NCBI GenBank assembly: GCA_947396885.1 | Contig: OX377206.1 | Span: 49,831,631 to 49,895,630, forward strand | Reading direction: 5' to 3' | From: Heligmosomoides polygyrus polygyrus | Taxonomy: Eukaryota > Nematoda > Chromadorea > Rhabditida > Heligmosomidae | Length of the DNA: 64,000 nucleotides | In this document: in pieces, positions 45,305 through 58,200 of the stretch | Numbering within the stretch: the first letter of the stretch is position 1 | How the letters are laid out: each line of letters starts with the position of its first letter | Position numbers and translations under genes: made by a program | The notes under the pieces: model-generated | The model's database searches: none | What the model was told of the DNA's origin: nothing | What the model saw: only the letters and a program-made list of their open reading frames with translations

Positions 45305-47284
45305 TTAAACCGGACCTCTGTTGAACCTCATCCGTGGCATCTCTTCTAAACACGGACGCCCTTTGCGCGACATCTGTGGCCTGTTATCGGAGCCGGGATG
45401 CCTGTTGAACGAAATTGGTGACACCTCTTCTGAACCGGGCGGCAGTTGGACGATGACGTTGACATGTCTTCTTAAACCGGACTTCTGTTGAACCTCATCC
45501 GCGGCATCTCTTCTGAACACGGACGCTCTTTGCGCGACATCTGTGGCCTGTTCTCGGAGCCCGGATGCCTGTTGAACGAAATTGGTGACACCTCTTCTAA
45601 ACCCGGGCGGCAGTTGAACGACGACGTTGACATGTCTTCTTAAACCGTACCTCTGTTGAGCTTCATCCGTGGCATCTCTTCTGAATATGGACGCCCTTTG
45701 CGCGACATCTGTGACATGACCTCCAGAGCAGGACATCTGTTGAGCGGTGTCGGCAACACGTATTCTGAACCCGGACGCGTATTCATCGAAATTGGTGACA
45801 CCTATTCTTAACCCGGGCGGCAGTTGAACGACGACGTTGGCATCTCTTCTTAAACCGGACCTCTGTTGAACCTCATCCGTGGCATCTCTTCTGAACACGG
45901 ACGCCCTTTGCGCGACATTTGTGGCCTGTTCTCGGAGCCCGGATGACTGCTTGACGAAATTGGGGACACCTCTTCTGAACCCGGGCGGCAGTTGAACGAC
46001 GACGTTGACATGTCTTCTTAAACCGGACCTCTGTTGAGCTTTATCCGTGGCATCTCTTCTGAATATGGACGCCCTTTGCGCGACATCTGTGACATGACCT
46101 CCAGACCAGGACATCTGTTGAGCGGTGTCGGTAACACGTATTCTGAACCCGGACGCGTATTCATCGAAATTGGTGACACCTATTCTTAACCCGGGCGGCA
46201 GTTGAACGACGACGTTGACATCTCTTCTTAAACCGGACCTCTGTTGAGCTTCATCCGTGGCATCTCTTCTAAACATGGACGCCCTTTGCGCGACATCTGT
46301 GACATGACCTCCAGACCAGGACATCTGTTGAGCGGTGTCGGTAACACGTATTCTGAACCCGGACGCGTATTCATCGAAATTGGTGACACCTATTCTTAAC
46401 CCGGGCGGCAGTTGAACGACGACGTTGACATCTCTTCTTAAACCGGACCTCTGTTGAGCTTCATCCGTGGCATCTCTTCTGAACATGGACGCCCTTTGCG
46501 CGACATCTGTGACATGACCTCCAGACCAGGACATCTGTTGAGCGGTGTCGGTAACACGTATTCTGAACCCGGACGCGTATTCATCGAAATTGGTGACACC
46601 TATTCTTAACCCGGGCGGCAGTTGAGTGACGACGTTGACATGTCTTCTTAAACCGGACCTCTGTTGAGCTTTATCCGTGGCATCTCTTCTGAATATGGAC
46701 GCCCTTTGCGCGACATCTGTGGCCTGTTCTCGGAGCCCGGATGCCTGTTGAACGAAATTGGTGACACCTCTTCTAAACCCGGGCGGCAGTTGAACGACGA
46801 CGTTGACATGTCTTCTTAAACCGGACCTCTGTTCAGCTTCATCCGTGGCATCTCTTCTGAACATGGATGCCCTTTGCGCGACATCTGTGACATGACCTCC
46901 AGAGCAGGAAATCTGTTGAGCGGTGTCGGTAACACGTATTCTGAACCCGGACGCGTATTCATCGAAATTGGTGACACCTATTCTTAACCCGGGCGGCAGT
47001 TGAATGACGACGTTGACATGTCTTCTTAAACCGGACCTCTGTTGAGCTTCATCCGTGGCATCTCTTCTGAATATGGACGCCCTTTGCGCGACATCTGTGA
47101 CATGACCTCCAGAGCAGGACATCTGTTGAGCGGTGTCGGTAACACGTATTCTGAACCCGGACGCGTATTCATCGAAAATGGTGACACCTCTTCTGAACCC
47201 GGGCGGCAGTTGAACGACGACGTTGACATGTCTTCTTAAACCGGACCTCTGTTGAGCTTCATCCGTGGCATCTCTTCTGAACAT
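45305..47284 (-). other. Longest open frame in the satellite (659 codons)
   Basis: Forty-seven 14-residue units are read without a stop, alternating types such as RRDATDEAQQRSGL, RRHVNVVVQLPPGF, RIGVTNFDEYASGF, RIRVTDTAQQMSWS and GGHVTDVAQRASMF. It has no signal peptide, no domain and no unique sequence at either end, and it lies wholly inside the array. It is open here because no one-base-deleted unit occurs in this interval. I regard it as a by-product of a 42-bp period with few stops, not as a demonstrated gene. Confidence 0.3.
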
Positions 47285-50200
47285 GGACGCCCTTTGCGCG
47301 ACATCTGTGGCCTGTTCTCGGAGCCGGGATGCCTGTTGAACGAAATTGGTGACACCTCTTCTGAACTGGGCGGCAGTTGGACGATGACGTTGACATGTCT
47401 TCTTAAACCGGACTTCTGTTGAACCTCATCCGCGGCATCTCTTCTGAACGCGGACGCCCTTTGCGCGACATCTGTGGCCTGTTCTCGGAGCCCGGATGCC
47501 TGTTGAACGAAATTGGTGACACCTCTTCTAAACCCGGGCGGCAGTTGAACGACGACGTTGACATGTCTTCTTTAACCAGACTTCTGTTGAACCTCATCCG
47601 CGGCATCTCTTCTGAACACGGACGCTCTTTGCGCGACATCTGTGGCCTGTTCTCGGAGCCGGGATGCCTGTTGAACGAAATTGGTGACACCTCTTCTGAA
47701 CCGGGCGGCAGTTGGACGATGACGTTGACATGTCTTCTTAAACCGGACCTCCGTTGAACCTCATCCGCGGCATCTCTTCTGAACACGAACGCTCTTTGCG
47801 CGACATCTGTGGCCTGTTCTCGGAGCCCGGATGGCTGTTGAACGAAATTGGTGACACCTCTTCTAAACCCGGGCGGCAGTTGAACGACGACGTTGACATG
47901 TCTTCTTAAACTGGACCTCTGTTCAGCTTCATCCGTGGCATCTCTTCTGAACAGGACGCCCTTTGCGCGACATCTGTGACATGACCTCCAGACCAGGAAA
48001 TCTGTTGAGCGGTGTCGGTAACACGTATTCTGAACCGGACGCGTATTCATCGAAATTGGTGACACCTATTCTTAACCCGGGCGGCAGTTGAACGACGACG
48101 TTGGCATCTCTTCTTAAACCGGACCTCTGTTGAACCTCATCCGTGGCATCTCTTCTGAACATGGACGCCCTTTGCGCGACATCTGTGACATGACCTCCAG
48201 ACCAGGACATCTGTTGAGCGGTGTCGGTAACACGTATTCTGAACCGGACGCGTATTCATCGAAATTGGTGACACCTATTCTTAACCCGGGCGGCAGTTGA
48301 ATGACGACGTTGACATGTCTTCTTAAACCGGACCTCTGTTGAGCTTCATCCGTGGCATCTCTTCTGAATATGGACGCCCTTTGCGCGACATCTGTGACAT
48401 GACCTCCAGAGCAGGACATCTGTTGAGCGGTGTCGGCAACACGTATTCTGAACCCGGACGCGTATTCATCGAAATTGGTGACACCTATTCTTAACCCGGG
48501 CGGCAGTTGAATGACGACGTTGACATGTCTTCTTAAACCGGACCTCTGTTGAGCTTCATCCGTGGCATCTCTTCTGAATATGGACGCCCTTTGCGCGACA
48601 TCTGTGACATGACCTCCAGAGCAGGACATCTGTTGAGCGGTGTCGGCAACACGTATTCTGAACCCGGACGCGTATTCATCGAAATTGGTGACACCTATTC
48701 TTAACCCGGGCGGCAGTTGAACGACGACGTTGACATCTCTTCTTAAACCGGACCTCTGTTGAACCTCATCCGTGGCATCTCTTCTAAACAGGGACGCCCT
48801 TTGCGCGACATCTGTGGCCTGTTCTCGGAGCCGGGATGCCTGTTGAACGAAATTGGTGACACCTCTTCTGAACCGGGCGGCAGTTGGACGATGACGTTGA
48901 CATGTCTTCTTAACCCGGACCTCTGTTGAACCTCATCCGCGGCATCTCTTCTGAACACGAACGCTCTTTGCGCGACATCTGTGGCCTGTTCTCGGAGCCC
49001 GGATGGCTGTTGAACGAAATTGGTGACACCTCTTCTAAACCCGGGCGGCAGTTGAACGACGACGTTGACATGTCTTCTTAAACTGGACCTCTGTTCAGCT
49101 TCATCCGTGGCATCTCTTCTGAACAGGACGCCCTTTGCGCGACATCTGTGACATGACCTCCAGACCAGGAAATCTGTTGAGCGGTGTCGGTAACACGTAT
49201 TCTGAACCGGACGCGTATTCATCGAAATTGGTGACACCTATTCTTAACCCGGGCGGCAGTTGAACGACGACGTTGGCATCTCTTCTTAAACCGGACCTCT
49301 GTTGAACCTCATCCGTGGCATCTCTTCTGAACACGGACGCCCTTTGCGCGACATTTGTGGCCTGTTCTCGGAGCCCGGATGACTGCTTAACGAAATTGGG
49401 GACACCTCTTCTGAACCCGGGCGGCAGTTGAACGACGACGTTGACATGTCTTCTTAAACTGGACCTCTGTTCAGCTTCATCCGTGGCATCTCTTCTGAAC
49501 AGGACGCCCTTTGCGCGACATCTGTGACATGACCTCCAGACCAGGAAATCTGTTGAGCGGTGTCGGTAACACGTATTCTGAACCGGACGCGTATTCATCG
49601 AAATTGGTGACACCTATTCTTAACCCGGGCGGCAGTTGAACGACGACGTTGACATGTCTTCTTAAACCGGACCTCTGTTGAGCTTTATCCGTGGCATCTC
49701 TTCTGAATATGGACGCCCTTTGCGCGACATCTGTGATATGACCTCCAGACCAGGACATCTGTTGAGCGGTGTCGGTAACACGTATTCTGAACCCGGACGC
49801 GTATTCATCGAAATTGGTGACACCTATTCTTAACCCGGGCGGCAGTTGAACGACGACGTTGACATCTCTTCTAAAACCGGACCTCTGTTGAGCTTCATCC
49901 GTGGCATCTCTTCTAAACATGGACGCCCTTTGCGCGACATCTGTGACATGACCTCCAGACCAGGACATCTGTTGAGCGGTGTCGGTAACACGTATTCTGA
50001 ACCCGGACGCGTATTCATCGAAATTGGTGACACCTATTCTTAACCCGGGCGGCAGTTGAGTGACGACGTTGACATGTCTTCTTAAACCGGACCTCTGTTG
50101 AGCTTTATCCGTGGCATCTCTTCTGAATATGGACGCCCTTTGCGCGACATCTGTGGCCTGTTCTCGGAGCCCGGATGCCTGTTGAACGAAATTGGTGACA

Positions 50201-53200
50201 CCTCTTCTAAACCCGGGCGGCAGTTGAACGACGACGTTGACATGTCTTCTTAAACCGGACCTCTGTTCAGCTTCATCCGTGGCATCTCTTCTGAACATGG
50301 ATGCCCTTTGCGCGACATCTGTGACATGACCTCCAGAGCAGGAAATCTGTTGAGCGGTGTCGGTAACACGTATTCTGAACCCGGACGCGTATTCATCGAA
50401 ATTGGTGACACCTATTCTTAACCCGGGCGGCAGTTGAATGACGACGTTGACATGTCTTCTTAAACCGGACCTCTGTTGAGCTTCATCCGTGGCATCTCTT
50501 CTGAATATGGACGCCCTTTGCGCGACATCTGTGACATGACCTCCAGAGCAGGACATCTGTTGAGCGGTGTCGGTAACACGTATTCTGAACCCGGACGCGT
50601 ATTCATCGAAATTGGTGACACCTCTTCTGAACCCGGGCGGCAGTTGAACGACGACGTTGACATGTCTTCTTAAACCGGACCTCTGTTGAGCTTCATCCGT
50701 GGCATCTCTTCTGAACATGGACGCCCTTTGCGCGACATCTGTGGCCTGTTCTCGGAGCCGGGATGCCTGTTGAACGAAATTGGTGACACCTCTTCTGAAC
50801 TGGACGGCAGTTGGACGATGACGTTGACATGTCTTCTTAAACCGGACTTCTGTTGAACCTCATCCGCGGCATCTCTTCTGAACGCGGACGCCCTTTGCGC
50901 GACATCTGTGGCCTGTTCTCGGAGCCCGGATGCCTGTTGAACGAAATTGGTGACACCTCTTCTAAACCCGGGCGGCAGTTGAACGACGACGTTGACATGT
51001 CTTCTTAAACTGGACCTCTGTTCAGCTTCATCCGTGGCATCTCTTCTGAACAGAACGCCCTTTGCGCGACATCTGTGACATGACCTCTAGACCAGGACAT
51101 TTGTTGAGCGGTGTCGGTAACACGTATTCTGAACCCGGACGCGTATTCATCGAAATTGGTGACACCTCTTCTGAACCCGGGCGGCAGTTGAACGACGACG
51201 TTGGCATGTCTTCTTAAACCGGACCTCTGTTGAGCTTCATCCGTGGCATCTCTTCTGAACATGGACGCCCTTTGCGCGACATCTGTGACATGACCTCCAG
51301 ACCAGGACATCTGTTGAGCGGTGTCGGTAACACGTATTCTGAACCGGACGCGTATTCATCGAAATTGGTGACACCTATTCTTAACCCGGGCGGCAGTTGA
51401 ACGACGACGTTGACATCTCTTCTTAAACCGGACCTCTGTTGAACCTCATCCGTGGCATCTCTTCTGAACACGGACGCCCTTTGCGCGACATTTGTGGCCT
51501 GTTCTCGGAGCCGGGATGCCTGTTGAACGAAATTGGTGACACCTCTTCTGAACCGGGCGGCAGTTGGACGATGACGTTGACATGTCTTCTTAAACCGGAC
51601 CTCTGTTGAACCTCATCAGCGGCATCTCTTCTGAACACGAACGCCCTTTGCGCGACATCTGTGACATGACCTCCAGACCAGGACATCTGTTGAGCGGTGT
51701 CGGTAACACGTATTCTGAACCCGGACGCGTATTCATCGAAATTGGTGACACCTATTCTTAACCCGGGCGGCAGTTGAATGACGACGTTGACATGTCTTCT
51801 TAAACCGGACCTCTGTTGAACCTCATCAGCGGCATCTCTTCTGAACACGAACGCCCTTTGCGCGACATCTGTGACATGACCTCCAGACCAGGACATCTGT
51901 TGAGCGGTGTCGGTAACACGTATTCTGAACCCGGACGCGTATTCATCGAAATTGGTGACACCTATTCTTAACCCGGGCGGCAGTTGAATGACGACGTTGA
52001 CATGTCTTCTTAAACCGGACCTCTGTTGAACCTCATCCGCGGCATCTCTTCTGAACATGGACGCCCTTTGCGCGACATCTGTGACATGACCTCCAGACCA
52101 GGACATCTGTTGAGCGGTGTCGGTAACACGTATTCTGAACCGGACGCGTATTCATCGAAATTGGTGACACCTATTCTTAACCCGGGCGGCAGTTGAACGA
52201 CGACGTTGACATCTCTTCTTAAACCGGACCTCTGTTGAACCTCATCCGTGGCATCTCTTCTGAACACGGACGCCCTTTGCGCGACATTTGTGGCCTGTTC
52301 TCGGAGCCGGGATGCCTGTTGAACGAAATTGGTGACACCTCTTCTGAACCGGGCGGCAGTTGGACGATGACGTTGACATGTCTTCTTAAACCGGACCTCT
52401 GTTGAACCTCATCAGCGGCATCTCTTCTGAACACGAACGCCCTTTGCGCGACATCTGTGACATGACCTCCAGACCAGGACATCTGTTGAGCGGTGTCGGT
52501 AACACGTATTCTGAACCCGGACGCGTATTCATCGAAATTGGTGACACCTATTCTTAACCCGGGCGGCAGTTGAATGACGACGTTGACATGTCTTCTTAAA
52601 CCGGACCTCTGTTGAACCTCATCCGCGGCATCTCTTCTGAACACGAACGCTCTTTGCGCGACATCTGTGGCCTGTTCTCGGAGCCCGGATGGCTGTTGAA
52701 CGAAATTGGTGACACCTCTTCTAAACCCGGGCGGCAGTTGAACGACGACGTTGACATGTCTTCTTAAACTGGACCTCTGTTCAGCTTCATCCGTGGCATC
52801 TCTTCTGAACAGGACGCCCTTTGCGCGACATCTGTGACATGACCTCCAGACCAGGACATCTGTTGAGCGGTGTCGGTAACACGTATTCTGAACCCGGACG
52901 CGTATTCATCGAAATTGGTGACACCTATTCTTAACCCGGGCGGCAGTTGAACGACGACGTTGACATCTCTTCTTAAACCGGACCTCTGTTGAGCTTCATC
53001 CGTGGCATCTCTTCTGAACATGGACGCCCTTTGCGCGACATCTGTGACATGACCTCCAGACCAGGACATCTGTTGAGCGGTGTCGGTAACACGTATTCTG
53101 AACCCGGACGCGTATTCATCGAAATTGGTGACACCTATTCTTAACCCGGGCGGCAGTTGAATGACGACGTTGACATGTCTTCTTAAACCGGACCTCTGTT

Positions 53201-55278
53201 GAGCTTCATCCGTGGCATCTCTTCTGAATATGGACGCCCTTTGCGCGACATCTGTGGCCTGTTCTCGGAGCCCGGATGCCTGTTGAACGAAATTGGTGAC
53301 ACCTCTTCTAAACCCGGGCGGCAGTTGAACGACGACGTTGACATGTCTTCTTAAACCGGACCTCTGTTGAGCTTCATCCGTGGCATCTCTTCTGAACATG
53401 GACGCCCTTTGTGCGACATCTGTGACATGACCTCCAGACCAGGACATCTGTTGAGCGGTGTCGGTAACACGTATTCTGAACCCGGACGCGTATTCATCGA
53501 AATTGGTGACACCTCTTCTGAACCCGGGCGGCAGTTGAACGACGACGTTGACATGTCTTCTTAAACCGGACCTCTGTTGAGCTTCATCCGTGGCATCTCT
53601 TCTGAACATGGACGCCCTTTGCGCGACATCTGTGACATGACCTCCAGACCAGGACATCTGTTGAGCGGTGTCGGTAACACGTATTCTGAACCCGGACGCG
53701 TATTCATCGAAATTGGTGACACCTATTCTTAACCCGGGCGGCAGTTGAACGACGACGTTGACATCTCTTCTTAAACCGGACCTCTGTTGAACCTCATCCG
53801 TGGCATCTCTTCTAAACACGGACGCCCTTTGCGCGACATCTGTGGCCTGTTCTCGGAGCCGGGATGCCTGTTGAACGAAATTGGTGACACCTCTTCTGAG
53901 CTGGGCGGCAGTTGGACGATGACGTTGACATGTCTTCTTAAACCGGACTTCTGTTGAACCTCATCCGCGGCATCTCTTCTGAACGCGGACGCCCTTTGCG
54001 CGACATCTGTGGCCTATTCTCGGAGCCCGGATGCCTGTTGAACGAAATTGGTGACACCTCTTCTAAACCCGGGCGGCAGTTGAACGACGACGTTGACATG
54101 TCTTCTTAAACTGGACCTCTGTTCAGCTTCATCCGTGGCATCTCTTCTGAACAGAACGCCCTTTGCGCGACATCTGTGACATGACCTCTAGACCAGGACA
54201 TTTGTTGAGCGGTGTCGGTAACACGTATTCTGAACCCGGACGCGTATTCATCGAAATTGGGGACACCTATTCTTAACCCGGGCGGCAGTTGAACGACGAC
54301 GTTGACATCTCTTCTTAAACCGGACCTCTGTTGAACCTCATCCGTGGCATCTCTTCTAAACACGGACGCCCTTTGCGCGACATCTGTGGCCTGTTCTCGG
54401 AGCCGGGATGCCTGTTGAACGAAATTGGTGACACCTCTTCTGAGCTGGGCGGCAGTTGGACGATGACGTTGACATGTCTTCTTAAACCGGACTTCTGTTG
54501 AACCTCATCCGCGGCATCTCTTCTGAACGCGGACGCCCTTTGCGCGACATCTGTGGCCTATTCTCGGAGCCCGGATGCCTGTTGAACGAAATTGGTGACA
54601 CCTCTTCTAAACCCGGGCGGCAGTTGAACGACGACGTTGACATGTCTTCTTAAACTGGACCTCTGTTCAGCTTCATCCGTGGCATCTCTTCTGAACAGAA
54701 CGCCCTTTGCGCGACATCTGTGACATGACCTCTAGACCAGGACATTTGTTGAGCGGTGTCGGTAACACGTATTCTGAACCCGGACGCGTATTCATCGAAA
54801 TTGGGGACACCTATTCTTAACCCGGGCGGCAGTTGAACGACGACGTTGACATCTCTTCTTAAACCGGACCTCTGTTGAGCTTCATCCGTGGCATCTCTTC
54901 TGAACATGGACGCCCTTTGCGCGACATCTGTGACATGACCTCCAGACCAGGACATCTGTTGAGCGGTGTCGGTAACACGTATTCTGAACCCGGACGCGTA
55001 TTCATCGAAATTGGTGACACCTATTCTTAACCCGGGCGGCAGTTGAATGACGACGTTGACATGTCTTCTTAAACCGGACCTCTGTTGAGCTTCATCCGTG
55101 GCATCTCTTCTGAATATGGACGCCCTTTGCGCGACATCTGTGACATGACCTCCAGAGCAGGACATCTGTTGAGCGGTGTCGGCAACACGTATTCTGAACC
55201 CGGACGCGTATTCATCGAAATTAGTGACACCTATTCTTAACCCGGGCGGCAGTTGAACGACGACGTTGACATCTCTTC

Positions 55279-58200
55279 TTAAACCGGACCTCTGTTGAAC
55301 CTCATCCGTGGCATCTCTTCTAAACACGGACGCCCTTTGCGCGACATCTGTGGCCTGTTCTCGGAGCCGGGATGCCTGTTGAACGAAATTGGTGACACCT
55401 CTTCTGAACCGGGCGGCAGTTGGACGATGACGTTGACATGTCTTCTTAAACCGGACCTCTGTTGAACCTCATCCGCGGCATCTCTTCTGAACACGAACGC
55501 CCTTTGCGCGACATCTTTGACATGACCTCTAGACCAGGACATCTGTTGAGCGGTGTCGGTAACACGTATTCTGAACCCGGACGCGTATTCATCGAAATTG
55601 GTGACACCTATTCTTAACCCGGGCGGCAGTTGAATGACGACGTTGACATGTCTTCTTAAACCGGACCTCTGTTGAACCTCATCCGCGGCATCTCTTCTGA
55701 ACACGAACGCTCTTTGCGCGACATCTGTGGCCTGTTCTCGGAGCCCGGATGGCTGTTGAACGAAATTGGTGACACCTCTTCTAAACCCGGGCGGCAGTTG
55801 AACGACGACGTTGACATGTCTTCTTAAACTGGACCTCTGTTCAGCTTCATCCGTGGCATCTCTTCTGAACAGGACGCCCTTTGCGCGAAATCTGTGGCCT
55901 GTTCTCGGAGCCGGGATGCCTGTTGAACGAAATTGGTGACACCTCTTCTGAACCGGGCGGCAGTTGGACGATGACGTTGACATGTCTTCTTAAACTGGAC
56001 CTCTGTTCAGCTTCATCCGTGGCATCTCTTCTGAACAGGACGCCCTTTGCGCGACATCTGTGACATGACCTCCAGACCAGGACATCTGTTGAGCGGTGTC
56101 GGTAACACGTATTCTGAACCCGGACGCGTATTCATCGAAATTGGTGACACCTATTCTTAACCCGGGCGGCAGTTGAACGACGACGTTGACATCTCTTCTT
56201 AAACCGGACCTCTGTTGAGCTTCATCCGTGGCATCTCTTCTGAACATGGACGCCCTTTGCGCGACATCTGTGACATGACCTCCAGACCAGGATATCTGTT
56301 GAGCGGTGTCGGTAACACGTATTCTGAACCCGGACGCGTATTCATCGAAATTGGTGACACCTATTCTTAACCCGGGCGGCAGTTGAATGACGAGGTTGCC
56401 ATGTCTTCTTAAACCGGACCTCTATTGAGCTTTATCCGTGGCATCTCTTCTGAATATGGACGCCCTTTGCGCGACATCTGTGACATGACCTCCAGAGCAG
56501 GACATCTGTTGAGCGGTGTCGGCAACACGTATTCTGAACCCGGACGCGTATTCATCGAAATTGGTGACACCTATTCTTAACCCGGGCGGCAGTTGAACGA
56601 CGACGTTGACATCTCTTCTTAAACCGGACCTCTTTTGAACCTCATCCGCGGCATCTCTTCTGAACACGAACGCTCTTTGCGCGACATCTGTGGCCTGTTC
56701 TCGGAGCCCGGATGGCTGTTGAACGAAATTGGTGACACCTCTTCTAAACCCGGGCGGCAGTTGAACGACGACGTTGACATGTCTTCTTAAACTGGACCTC
56801 TGTTCAGCTTCATCCGTGGCATCTCTTCTGAACAGGACGCCCTTTGCGCGACATCTGTGACATGACCTCCAGACCAGGACATCTGTTGAGCGGTGTCGGT
56901 AACACGTATTCTGAACCCGGACGCGTATTCATCGAAATTGGTGACACCTCTTCTGAACCCGGGCGGCAGTTGAACGACGACGTTGACATGTCTTCTTAAA
57001 CCGGACCTCTGTTGAGCTTCATCCGTGGCATCTCTTCTGAACATGGACGCCCTTTGCGCGACATCTGTGACATGACCTCCAGACCAGGACATCTGTTGAG
57101 CGGTGTCGGTAACACGTATTCTGAACCCGGACGCGTATTCATCGAAATTGGTGACACCTATTCTTAACCCGGGCGGCAGTTGAACGACGACGTTGACATC
57201 TCTTCTTAAACCGGACCTCTGTTGAACCTCATCCGTGGCATCTCTTCTAAACACGGACGCCCTTTGCGCGACATCTGTGGCCTGTTCTCGGAGCCGGGAT
57301 GCCTGTTGAACGAAATTGGTGACACCTCTTCTGAACCGGGCGGCAGTTGGACGATGACGTTGACATGTCTTCTTAAACTGGACCTCTGTTCAGCTTCATC
57401 CGTGGCATCTCTTCTGAACAGGACGCCCTTTGCGCGACATCTGTGACATGACCTCCAGACCAGGACATCTGTTGAGCGGTGTCGGTAACACGTATTCTGA
57501 ACCCGGACGCGTATTCATCGAAATTGGTGACACCTATTCTTAACCCGGGCGGCAGTTGAACGACGACGTTGACATCTCTTCTTAAACCGGACCTCTGTTG
57601 AGCTTCATCCGTGGCATCTCTTCTGAACATGGACGCCCTTTGCGCGACATCTGTGACATGACCTCCAGACCAGGATATCTGTTGAGCGGTGTCGGTAACA
57701 CGTATTCTGAACCCGGACGCGTATTCATCGAAATTGGTGACACCTATTCTTAACCCGGGCGGCAGTTGAATGACGAGGTTGCCATGTCTTCTTAAACCGG
57801 ACCTCTGTTGAGCTTTATCCGTGGCATCTCTTCTGAATATGGACGCCCTTTGCGCGACATCTGTGACATGACCTCCAGAGCAGGACATCTGTTGAGCGGT
57901 GTCGGCAACACGTATTCTGAACCCGGACGCGTATTCATCGAAATTGGTGACACCTATTCTTAACCCGGGCGGCAGTTGAACGACGACGTTGACATCTCTT
58001 CTTAAACCGGACCTCTTTTGAACCTCATCCGCGGCATCTCTTCTGAACACGAACGCTCTTTGCGCGACATCTGTGGCCTGTTCTCGGAGCCCGGATGGCT
58101 GTTGAACGAAATTGGTGACACCTCTTCTAAACCCGGGCGGCAGTTGAACGACGACGTTGACATGTCTTCTTAAACTGGACCTCTGTTCAGCTTCATCCGT

